A stretch of DNA of 64,000 bases from Streptomyces venezuelae (GTDB lineage Bacteria > Actinomycetota > Actinomycetes > Streptomycetales > Streptomycetaceae): positions 6,678,001 through 6,742,000 of the forward strand of contig NZ_CP029189.1 in assembly GCF_008642275.1 (NCBI RefSeq). The letters run 5' to 3'. Of this stretch, positions 29,294 through 37,147 are shown one piece after another. A model generated the notes under the pieces. That model was not told where the DNA came from. It did not search any database and worked only from the letters and a program-made list of their open reading frames with translations. Each line of letters starts with the position of its first letter. Position 1 is the first letter of the stretch. The translations under genes were made by a program, and so were the position numbers.

Positions 29294-30733
29294 ATGCCGC
29301 TCCTCGATCCGACGCTCTGGCAGGACGGACCCACCCTCACCGGCGGTCCCGCCCCCGTCGTCGAACCCGCCACCGGCCGCACCCTCGCCACCATCGACCT
29401 CGCCGCGCCCGCCGACGTGGCGGAGGCCGCCGTACGGGCCGCCGCGGCGCAGCGGGACTGGGCGCGCGCCACCCACCCGGAGCGGGCGGCGGTGCTGCGC
29501 CGTGCCGGAGACCTGTTCACCGCCCACGCCGACGAGCTGCGGGGGTGGCTGGTCCGCGAGTCCGGTTCGATACCGGGCAAGGCCGACTTCGAGCTGCACG
29601 TCGCCGCGCAGGAGTGCTACGAGGCCTCCGCGCTGGCCTCGCGTCCCACGGGGCAGGTGCTGCCGAGCGAGGCGCCCCGGCTGTCCTTCACCCGCCGGGT
29701 ACCGGCCGGGGTGGCCGGGGTCGTGGCCCCCTTCAACGCCCCGCTGATCCTGGCGATCCGCTCGGTCGCCCCGGCGCTGGCACTCGGCAACGCGGTGCTG
29801 CTCAAGCCGGACCGGCGCACCGCCGTCTGCGGCGGCCTCGCGCTCGCCGCGGTCTTCGCCGCCGCCGGGCTGCCGGGCGGGCTGCTGCAGGTCCTGCCCG
29901 GCGGAGCCGGTACCGGCGCCGCGGTGGTCGCCGACCCACGGGTGCGGGTGGTGTCCTTCACCGGATCCACCGCCGCGGGCCGGTCCGTCGGGGAGCTGGC
30001 CGGCCGTCACCTCAAGCGCGTGCACCTGGAGCTGGGCGGGAACTCCGCCCTCGTCGTGCTCCGCGACGCCGACGTCGAGGCCGCGGTGGCCCAGGCCTCG
30101 TGGGGGTCCTTCTTCCACCAGGGCCAGATCTGCATGACCGCCGGGCGGCACCTCGTGCACGCCTCGCTCTACGACGAGTACGTCGAGCGGCTCGCCGCAC
30201 GCGCCGAGGAACTGGCCGTGGGGGACCCGTACCGCGAGCGGGTCCACCTGGGCCCGCTGATCGACCGCGCCCAGCTGGACCGGGTCCACGCCCTGGTGGA
30301 GGCCAGCACCGGGCAGGGGGCCAAGCTCGTGGCCGGAGGCACGTACCGGGACCTCTTCTACCGGCCGACGGTCCTGGCGGGGGTCGCCGACGACACCCCC
30401 GCCTACACCGAGGAGGTCTTCGGCCCGGTGGCGCCCGTACGGTCCTTCGGGACGGAGGAGGAGGCGGTGGCGCTGGCTTCGGCGGGCCCGTACGGCCTCT
30501 CCCTCGGCATCGTGACACGGGACGCGGCGCGTGGGCTCGACCTGGCGGAGCGGATCCCGACGGGCATCGCGCACATCAACGACCAGACGGTCAACGACGA
30601 GGCCGTCGCCCCCTTCGGCGGAGTCGGTGCGTCCGGCACCGGGGCCCGCTTCGGCGGCGAGGCGAACCTGGACGCGTTCACGGAACTGCGCTGGACCACG
30701 GCCCGCAGCACGCCCGCCGGCCACCCGTTCTAG
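29294..30733 (+). CDS. Aldehyde dehydrogenase (benzaldehyde-type)
   Basis: A 479-residue NAD(P)-dependent aldehyde dehydrogenase. It shows APFNAPLILAIRSVAPALA for cofactor binding, the catalytic Glu in HLELGGNSALVVL and the catalytic Cys in HQGQICMTAGRH, with a C-terminal EEVFGPVAPV. These sequences are closest to benzaldehyde/vanillin-type ALDHs. The ATG at 29294 follows GGAGG. It is in the same direction as the thiolase 153 bases upstream, though a link in one pathway is only suggestive. Confidence 0.9.
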   Translation: MPLLDPTLWQDGPTLTGGPAPVVEPATGRTLATIDLAAPADVAEAAVRAAAAQRDWARATHPERAAVLRRAGDLFTAHADELRGWLVRESGSIPGKADFELHVAAQECYEASALASRPTGQVLPSEAPRLSFTRRVPAGVAGVVAPFNAPLILAIRSVAPALALGNAVLLKPDRRTAVCGGLALAAVFAAAGLPGGLLQVLPGGAGTGAAVVADPRVRVVSFTGSTAAGRSVGELAGRHLKRVHLELGGNSALVVLRDADVEAAVAQASWGSFFHQGQICMTAGRHLVHASLYDEYVERLAARAEELAVGDPYRERVHLGPLIDRAQLDRVHALVEASTGQGAKLVAGGTYRDLFYRPTVLAGVADDTPAYTEEVFGPVAPVRSFGTEEEAVALASAGPYGLSLGIVTRDAARGLDLAERIPTGIAHINDQTVNDEAVAPFGGVGASGTGARFGGEANLDAFTELRWTTARSTPAGHPF

Positions 30734-30742
30734 ACCCGCTCA

Positions 30743-30826
30743 CCCCTGGGGGGTGTCCGCAAAGGAGCGCCGGCCGCCCGAAGGGCGTCGCGGGGCAGGC
30801 GGTCGTTTGCGGACACGACCCAGGGG
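30743..30826 (+). terminator. Large imperfect stem-loop between ALDH and thioredoxin genes
   Basis: 21-base arms (30743-30763 and 30806-30826) pair with two mismatches, ending GTGTCCGCAAA and TTTGCGGACAC. The 42-base loop is itself GC-rich. It starts nine bases after the ALDH stop and ends 66 bases before the thioredoxin start, so it may be a terminator or a leader structure. Confidence 0.5.
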
Positions 30827-30891
30827 CGGAATGCGCGGGGCAGGTCGTTCGTTCAAGGGAGCAGACGGCTCAATCAGGAGGTCTGGACACC

Positions 30892-31290
30892 GTGGCTACA
30901 GTCGAGCTCACCAAAGAGAACTTCGACCAGACGGTCAGCGAGAACCCGTTCGTGCTGATCGACTTCTGGGCGGGCTGGTGCCGGCCGTGCCTGCAGTTCG
31001 CCCCCGTCTACGAGCGCGCCTCCGAGGCCCATCCCGACCTCGTGTTCGCCAAGGTGGACACGGAGGCGCAGCAGGAGCTGGCCGGAGCCTTCCAGATCAC
31101 CTCGATCCCGACGCTGATGATCGTCCGGGACCAGGTGGCCATCTTCGCGCAGCCCGGAGCGCTGCCGGAGGCGGCCCTGACGGACCTCATCCGCCAGGCC
31201 CGAGAGCTCGACATGGACGAGGTCCGCTCGAAGATCGCTGCTGAGCAGCAGGGCGCGGGCGACGGGGACGCAGGAGTGGCCCAGGCCTGA
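30892..31290 (+). CDS. trxA: Thioredoxin
   Basis: A 132-residue thioredoxin. The redox motif is variant: FWAGWCRPCLQF, i.e. W-C-R-P-C in place of WCGPC, which may change redox potential. The cis-Pro is in ITSIPTLMIV. A C-terminal extension of about 25 residues is Ala/Gly/Gln-rich. The GTG start follows AGGAGG. It is convergent with the protease-NTPase gene across a strong terminator. Confidence 0.93.
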   Translation: MATVELTKENFDQTVSENPFVLIDFWAGWCRPCLQFAPVYERASEAHPDLVFAKVDTEAQQELAGAFQITSIPTLMIVRDQVAIFAQPGALPEAALTDLIRQARELDMDEVRSKIAAEQQGAGDGDAGVAQA

Positions 31291-31297
31291 CGCACGA

Positions 31298-31331
31298 CGG
31301 TCCGCCGGGCTCGGACGAGCCCGGCGGACCG
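31298..31331. terminator. Bidirectional terminator, 15-bp perfect stem
   Basis: A 15-bp perfect inverted repeat (31298-31312 and 31317-31331) with a GGAC loop lies between the convergent thioredoxin and protease-NTPase genes. Confidence 0.8.
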
Positions 31332-31348
31332 ACGCCCCCCCCAGCGCC

Positions 31349-34300
31349 TCAGCCCGGTGTGCACACCGGCTGTGCCGGGATCCGGACCGGGAGGCTCCTG
31401 CGCTCCTCGGCGGTGAACGTCCGGTTGCCGATGGCCTTGCACAGGTCGCGCTGCCACGCCCGGGGGTCGAGCGGCAGGACACCGCCGGGGCCTGCGGGGT
31501 CGGCGTAGATCACCGTCCCCGCGTCCCTGGAGATGTCGATGAAGGAGTACGGACGCGTGGAGGCGGAGGAGAGGGGGCCGGAGTCCCCACTCGGCGGCTG
31601 ACCGAATTCGTACGACTCCAGAAGGGCGCGTTCCTCGATTCCGTAGGTGCGCACGGCGTTGTTGGCGCCGATCAGGAAATGGCCGTCGCCGTCGAGGAAC
31701 TGGGTGACGGTCGGCGTGGTGGAGTCCTCGGCGGTGCTGCGCAGGGGGCCGATCTCCTTGCGCAGCGGGTCGCGCCGCCACAGCTCGACGATGGAGCCCC
31801 GGCGCATCAGCCCGAAGTAGCGGCCACTCGGGTCGAACTGCACGGCCAGGACGTCCTCGGTGGTGCGGACGGTCTCGGTGACGGTGCCCGTGGTGATGTC
31901 GACGATGCGGACCGAGGGGTCGCCCCAGACGGTCACGGTCACCCTGTCCGGGGCCGGGTAGGGGCCGATGCTGGTCCGCGGCGCGGCCCCCGTGGTGGGC
32001 AGCAGGGCCTTGGCGTCGTAGTGGGCGAGTTCCCGTCCCGTACGCGCGTCCCACTGCTGGACCAGGGTCCCGGAGACGGTCAGGACGTTGCCGGCGGCGT
32101 CGAAGAAGTGCTGGAAGTCCGGTTCCGCGCCGCCGCCGCCCAGGATCGGTGCGGGCGTGCTGGTGGCCGGGGCGGGCGGCTCGGCCGCGGTGATGGTGGC
32201 CAGTCGGCGCAGGGTGGAGGCATCGAGGACGGCGACCACGTTGCTGCCCTCCAGGTCCGCGAGCAGGCGTCCGTCCTTGCTCAGCCTCAGCAGGTCGGTG
32301 CTCCCGGGTTTGCGGTACGGAGTCCGGCGCTGGGCCTCCGCGATGAGCTGGTCGTTGGCGCCCGGCGCCGAGGGCCGCACCTGCAGCGCGGATCCGTCGG
32401 CGAGCAGACTGATGGTCCTGCCGCCGTCGTGCGTGAGGATCTGCTGGCCCACCTGGAGGATGGATTCTCCGGTGGGGAGTTCGGTGTAGGTGATCAGCGA
32501 GTCCTTGAACCCGATGTAGTAGAGCCTGCCGTCGGCCGACGCCAGGTGGCGCGACCAGCGCGCGGACGGTTGGGGGACGGTGGCGAGCACCTTGTTCTGG
32601 AGCAGGTCGACCAGCCGCAGCGTGTCGTGGTGCCAGAACGCCACCCGCGTGCCGTCCGCGCTGACCGCCTGCGTGAGGCACGTCCCGCCCTTGTACCGCT
32701 CGTCCTGCTCGATGTACGGCTTTCCCTGCGGGGCGCCGTCGGAGATCCGCACCAGGCTCGACGACGTGTCCGCGCCCTGCGTGCCGCACACCACGGCTGC
32801 CGTCCGGTCCCCGGAGGGCTCGATCTCGGTCGCCCCGGCGGCGACGACACGCGACGCGTCGGTCGACGGGTCGTAGGCGAGCAGGACCGTGTCGTCCCGG
32901 CCCAGCGTGCCCCGCCGCAGCAGCAGGGTCCTGTTGTCCGCGGCGATCCACAGGTCGTCGGTGCTGCCGTCGTTCGGGTCCTTGGGCGCGCGCGTCTCGC
33001 GGGCGATGGCGCCGCTGTCCAGGTCCCACCAGACCAGGTGGTCCCGTACCCGGTGGACGATCACTGTCCCGTCCGCCGACATGTCGGGGTCCAGCCCGTT
33101 CTCCGTGCCGACGGCCGCGCCCGGGGCGGCTGCCAGCCTGTGCAGCTCGCCCATCGGCTCCGTGCGGTCGGCGTGCACCGGGAACCACGCGGCGACCCCG
33201 TCCTCCTGGACGTAGCCGGCCCGCTTCCCGTCGGCCGAGACCATCGGGTACTTCACCTGTCCGACCGAGGGAACCTGAGCGCTGCGGACGTTGCCGGTGG
33301 TGACGCCCGTGAAGAGCATCGCCCGTCCGTTCTTCGAGGTCGCCAGCACCACGTCGCCGTCACGGCTGGTCTGCAGGTCCCGTACGGTCCCCAGCAGGCC
33401 CGAGACGACCCGGCTCCTGTCCGCGTACGCCAGGTGCTGGCGCAGCAGCTGGTTGCGCGCCTCCTGGGTCGGCGAGGTCCGGTAGGCCGCGAGCGCGAGC
33501 ATCACGGACTGGGCGGGGTCGGTGGCCGCGACCTCCTGTGCCGCCTGCGTCAGGGCGCGCGAGGTGGCGAGCGCGTCCCGTTCGCGGCTCTCCCGCCGCG
33601 TGATCAGGAACAGCGAGCCCAGCAGGACGGCCACGACCACGATGCAGGAGACCGCGGACCAGGCGCCGCGCACCCGGCGGGCCCGGGAGCGCTGGTGGGC
33701 CCGACCCGCGTCCAGGTAGGCGCGCTCCCCGGGGCTCAGGTCGCCGGCGCGCGCGGGCAGCCACTGCCCGGCGCCGGCGAGGGCCACGGTCGTCGGCAGC
33801 AGCTCGGACGCGTGCCCGGCCCGCTCCCAGCGGTCCATGTCATGGCGCAGGGACTCCCGCCACACCAGGAAGGACCGGTCCTTCTCGACCCATTCCGCCA
33901 GCTTCTCCCAACCGCCGATCAGGGCCTCGTGCGAGAGCTCGACCGTCTCGCCGCCTTCGGCGCTGCGGCCGGTCACCAGGAGCCGGGTGGCGGCGAGCCG
34001 CTGCGCGACGCGCCACTGCTCCTCGCCCAGGTCGCCGCGCAGGGCCGTCCGGCGGGTCGCGGCCGGTGACCCCACGGGCACCCGGATGAGCTGGGTGAAC
34101 AGCCGCCGGGCCGCCGCCTCGTCGCCTTCGGGGACGTACTCGGCCCAGACCTGATCGGCGTGCCGGCTCAACGCCCCGGTGACGCCGCCGAGGTTCTCGT
34201 AGGCCTGGTGGGTGAGCAGTCCTCCGCGTTGTCGCTGCCACAGCAGGTCGAGGGTGAAGCCCAGCAGGGGCAGGGCGCCGGGCTCGGCTCCGGTGTCCTG

Positions 34301-35650
34301 CAGGATGCGGTCCACGAGGCCGGTTTCGTAGCGCACCGCGGGGGCGGCGTCCACGGGTGCGGTCACGACCTCGCGCAGCCGCTCGGGGCCCAGGGGGCCG
34401 AGGGCGTGGACGCGGCGGCCGATGACGGTCCCGAGCCGGGGATGCGCCAGCGCCATCTCCAGGAAGTCGGCCCGTAGCGTCGTGAGCACCCGGACCGGCT
34501 GCGGCAGGGCGTCGGCGAACAGGACGTCGGCCAGTTCGTCGACGGCTTCCGGAGCGAGGGCGAGGAGTTCCTCGAACTGGTCGACCACGACCAGCAGCCG
34601 ACGGCTGCCGGACAGATCGAGTACCCGGGCCACGACATCGGCGAGGCCGCTCTGCCGCAGCACCCCGGTCAGCTCGGGGATCCGGGCGAGGCGTCGCGTC
34701 TCGGACAGCCCGGGCTCCAGCAGCGGCAGCAGCGCGGCCGCGAGGACGGCCAGGGGACTGCTGCCGTGGGTCGGCCGTACGACGATCGCATCGGCCCCCG
34801 ATCGCCGCAGGCGGGGGACGACCCCGGCCAGAGCCAGGGAGGACTTGCCGCTTCCGGAGGCGCCGACGACGGACACCCACTGTTCGCCGGCCAGCGCGAG
34901 GTCCAGCTCGTCGCTCTCGGCCCGCCGGCCGTGGAAGTGCGGGGCGTCGGTCTCCCGGAACGCGGTGAGGCTCCGGAACGGTGACGGCGGGAGGGCCAGC
35001 GGGCGCAGGTCGGGCCAGGTCCGGAGGATGCCGGCCGTCGGGATCAGGTAGCTGACCGCGGGGCGGCCCGACTCGGCGACGGCGATCATGCCGACCACGC
35101 CGACGTGGTTCTCGTCCCAGACCGGTGTACCGCTGAAGCCCCGGGAGACCGGATAGCCCCCGTCGGCCAGATCCGCCTGTATCCATCCGTAGGCCTGCGA
35201 CTCCCGCAGGACTCCGGAGTGCCAGACTCCGCCCGGGCGGCCCGCGGGGAAGCCGAAGGCGCGTACCGGATGCCCCCACACCCCCTCGGCCTCGATCAGC
35301 CGTACGGGGTGGGCGCCGGGCAGTGGGGCGTCCAGCCGGAGCACCGCCATGTCCCCGCCGCCCGGCTCGCGTGGCGGCTGCCAGCGTTCGACGCTCGCGG
35401 TCACCCCGGCGGCTTCCGGGGCGAAGGCGGACATCAGGGGAAGGTCGACGTGGATCCGGGAGCCGGACGCGGGCTCCTCGTCCTGCGGCGTGCCGAGTGC
35501 CGCGGACACCACGTGGGCGCACGTCAGCGCGAGCTCGGGAGAGATCAGGAAGCCCAGTCCGACGGGCTCCCCGCGAACGTCGCGGATCCGCAGCACTGCG
35601 GCGTCCAGGGCCTTCGGGCCCACGCCTTCCGATGCCTGCGGCTGCGTCAC
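31349..35650 (-). CDS. Trypsin-like protease / STAND NTPase / WD40-like fusion
   Basis: A 1433-residue multidomain protein. Residues 1-215 form a trypsin-like serine protease with an intact triad: His46 (LTCAHVV), Asp100 (GGGDMAVLRLD) and Ser173 (RGFSGTPVWDE). Residues about 235-600 form a STAND NTPase: Walker A GASGSGKSS at 263-271 and Walker B RLLVVVDQFEELL. A single membrane helix lies at about 664-684 (SCIVVVAVLLGSLFLI). The rest is a WD40-like propeller with many short beta repeats. The GTG start overlaps the upstream trypco-like gene by GTGA. This architecture belongs to the nSTAND1 conflict systems described by Aravind and colleagues, where NTP-driven assembly would gate the protease. 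Target and trigger are unknown. Confidence is high for the domains and moderate for a defence role. Confidence 0.85.
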   Translation of the reverse strand: MTQPQASEGVGPKALDAAVLRIRDVRGEPVGLGFLISPELALTCAHVVSAALGTPQDEEPASGSRIHVDLPLMSAFAPEAAGVTASVERWQPPREPGGGDMAVLRLDAPLPGAHPVRLIEAEGVWGHPVRAFGFPAGRPGGVWHSGVLRESQAYGWIQADLADGGYPVSRGFSGTPVWDENHVGVVGMIAVAESGRPAVSYLIPTAGILRTWPDLRPLALPPSPFRSLTAFRETDAPHFHGRRAESDELDLALAGEQWVSVVGASGSGKSSLALAGVVPRLRRSGADAIVVRPTHGSSPLAVLAAALLPLLEPGLSETRRLARIPELTGVLRQSGLADVVARVLDLSGSRRLLVVVDQFEELLALAPEAVDELADVLFADALPQPVRVLTTLRADFLEMALAHPRLGTVIGRRVHALGPLGPERLREVVTAPVDAAPAVRYETGLVDRILQDTGAEPGALPLLGFTLDLLWQRQRGGLLTHQAYENLGGVTGALSRHADQVWAEYVPEGDEAAARRLFTQLIRVPVGSPAATRRTALRGDLGEEQWRVAQRLAATRLLVTGRSAEGGETVELSHEALIGGWEKLAEWVEKDRSFLVWRESLRHDMDRWERAGHASELLPTTVALAGAGQWLPARAGDLSPGERAYLDAGRAHQRSRARRVRGAWSAVSCIVVVAVLLGSLFLITRRESRERDALATSRALTQAAQEVAATDPAQSVMLALAAYRTSPTQEARNQLLRQHLAYADRSRVVSGLLGTVRDLQTSRDGDVVLATSKNGRAMLFTGVTTGNVRSAQVPSVGQVKYPMVSADGKRAGYVQEDGVAAWFPVHADRTEPMGELHRLAAAPGAAVGTENGLDPDMSADGTVIVHRVRDHLVWWDLDSGAIARETRAPKDPNDGSTDDLWIAADNRTLLLRRGTLGRDDTVLLAYDPSTDASRVVAAGATEIEPSGDRTAAVVCGTQGADTSSSLVRISDGAPQGKPYIEQDERYKGGTCLTQAVSADGTRVAFWHHDTLRLVDLLQNKVLATVPQPSARWSRHLASADGRLYYIGFKDSLITYTELPTGESILQVGQQILTHDGGRTISLLADGSALQVRPSAPGANDQLIAEAQRRTPYRKPGSTDLLRLSKDGRLLADLEGSNVVAVLDASTLRRLATITAAEPPAPATSTPAPILGGGGAEPDFQHFFDAAGNVLTVSGTLVQQWDARTGRELAHYDAKALLPTTGAAPRTSIGPYPAPDRVTVTVWGDPSVRIVDITTGTVTETVRTTEDVLAVQFDPSGRYFGLMRRGSIVELWRRDPLRKEIGPLRSTAEDSTTPTVTQFLDGDGHFLIGANNAVRTYGIEERALLESYEFGQPPSGDSGPLSSASTRPYSFIDISRDAGTVIYADPAGPGGVLPLDPRAWQRDLCKAIGNRTFTAEERRSLPVRIPAQPVCTPG

Positions 35651-36102
35651 GGCGAGGGCTCCGCCGGGACGGGGCCGGTGGCCGGGTTTCCGGCAGGGCC
35701 GGCGACCTGGCCGGTGGCCGGAGCTGCCGGAGCTGCCGGACCTGCCGGGCCTGCACCGGGGCCGTCGGACGGAGACCGGGTCCAGGTGAGCGAGATCCGG
35801 AAGTTGGCCTCGGCCGCCGTACTGGAGATCACGACGTCTGCCTCGGCGGAGACGGACAGCCCGAACTCCAGGGTGAGTTCGTCGGGTGCCTGGGCCATGC
35901 CGCGGAAGCCGTCGACGAAACTCTGCGCGACCGGCCGGATCCCGGTCACCATCTCTCCCAGCGAGCGTGAGGCACGCGCCATCACCTGACCCGGCCGGGC
36001 CACCCGGACCAGGCCGTCCTCGCCGGTCTCCACGACCTCCACCCGCACCACGTCCGGCGGCCCGTCCGCCCCACCGATCGGTAACTCCACGAGATACGAC
36101 AC
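35647..36102 (-). CDS. CU044_2847/trypco-type small protein
   Basis: A 151-residue protein of the trypsin-co-occurring type. Residues 1-105 form the compact domain (VVRVEVVETGEDGLVRVA and ELTLEFGLSVSAEADVV). Residues 110-151 are a Pro/Ala/Gly tail. The GTG start follows GGGGGA. The stop overlaps the protease-NTPase start by four bases, so the two proteins are made together and probably interact: this subunit would be a substrate, sensor or regulator of the protease. The name trypco1-like is from memory of the family and is less certain than the coupling. Confidence 0.75.
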   Translation of the reverse strand: MSYLVELPIGGADGPPDVVRVEVVETGEDGLVRVARPGQVMARASRSLGEMVTGIRPVAQSFVDGFRGMAQAPDELTLEFGLSVSAEADVVISSTAAEANFRISLTWTRSPSDGPGAGPAGPAAPAAPATGQVAGPAGNPATGPVPAEPSP

Positions 36103-36232
36103 GCTTCCCCCTTTTCGCGTCCGAACCGCCCCCGCGGTGACCCCCGTTGCCGCGCGGGCGGCTCCGTTCCACGGGAACCCCCCGTCGGGACGGAGCCCAG
36201 TGTGGGCTCCCCACGCACAGGATGAAAAGTCT

Positions 36233-36252
36233 TTCTAGAAAAAAATCTAGTA
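36233..36252. promoter_or_regulatory. AT-rich inverted repeat upstream of TetR gene
   Basis: CTAGA and TCTAG are separated by six A residues inside an A/T-rich island, rare in this GC-rich sequence, between the divergent trypco-like and TetR genes. It may be a promoter region with a TetR operator. Confidence 0.45.
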
Positions 36253-36325
36253 TTGGTGCTTTAGGCTGAATCCGACGAGGATCGAGGTGATCCACCGCCG
36301 TCACGAGACCGAGGACGCCTGCCCG

Positions 36326-36913
36326 ATGCCGAAGCAACAACGCGGCGAAGCCACCGTCGAACAGGTCCTGGACGCCGCGCTCCGCATCTACGCCGCGTCC
36401 GGCGAGGCGGGCCTCACCCTCGGGGCCATCACCGGCACCAGCGCGGTCAGCTCCGGAAGCATTTATCATCACTTCGGCAGCCTGGACGGGGTGGTCACCG
36501 CCCTCGCGATGCGGTCACTGGAGCAGCTCCTGAAGGAACTGGCGGCAGCGCTGCTCCAGACGTCCGACGCCCGCTCCGGCATCCGGGCCGTGGTCCTGGC
36601 CTACCTGAACTTCGTACAGGCCCAGCCCGACGCGGCCCGCCTCATCCACTCCGTCACCGCGGATCGCGTGGGGATGGACCGCGCGCGGGAGATCCGGGAC
36701 ACCCAGGAGGCCCGGCTGACACCGATCACCCTCTGGATCCACGCGCACCAGGAATCGGGCGAACTCGCCCGGCTCTCCGCCCCCTTGATCGAGTCCCTCA
36801 CCATGGGGCCTGTCGTCGCCGTCGTCCGGCGCTGGCTCACCGTGGGGGACGTCGATCTGGCGGAAGCCGCCCGTGAACTGCCCGACCACATCTGGCGGTC
36901 GGTCGGCGGCTGA
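36326..36913 (+). CDS. TetR/AcrR family transcriptional regulator
   Basis: A 195-residue repressor. The N-terminal HTH is visible as TLGAITGTSAVSSGSIYHHFGSL (split here as TLGAITGTSAVS and SGSIYHHFGS). The ligand-binding C-terminal domain resembles TetR_C_33 types. The ATG at 36326 has GAGGA ten bases upstream; a GTG at 36287 is an alternative. It is divergent from the protease-NTPase operon; whether it controls that operon or the downstream FAD enzyme is open. Confidence 0.85.
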   Translation: MPKQQRGEATVEQVLDAALRIYAASGEAGLTLGAITGTSAVSSGSIYHHFGSLDGVVTALAMRSLEQLLKELAAALLQTSDARSGIRAVVLAYLNFVQAQPDAARLIHSVTADRVGMDRAREIRDTQEARLTPITLWIHAHQESGELARLSAPLIESLTMGPVVAVVRRWLTVGDVDLAEAARELPDHIWRSVGG

Positions 36914-37147
36914 CCCGGCCGGCCCGACGGGCGCCAACGGCCGGCTGGCTGGCGGGCGGGTGAGCGGGACGGGGCCGTGGTCGCGGCGGAGCCCAGGTCC
37001 CGGGCAGGAGGGCGGCGTCACCACGCCGAACCCGGCCGTCATCCCGGGCATGTCTCGCGGAGCGCACGTAGAGTGACAGGGCATCAGTCCCCGGCCGGGA
37101 TTCCCACGGGTCCTGGTGGATGCCTCTGGAACCCTTGGAAGGTGCCT

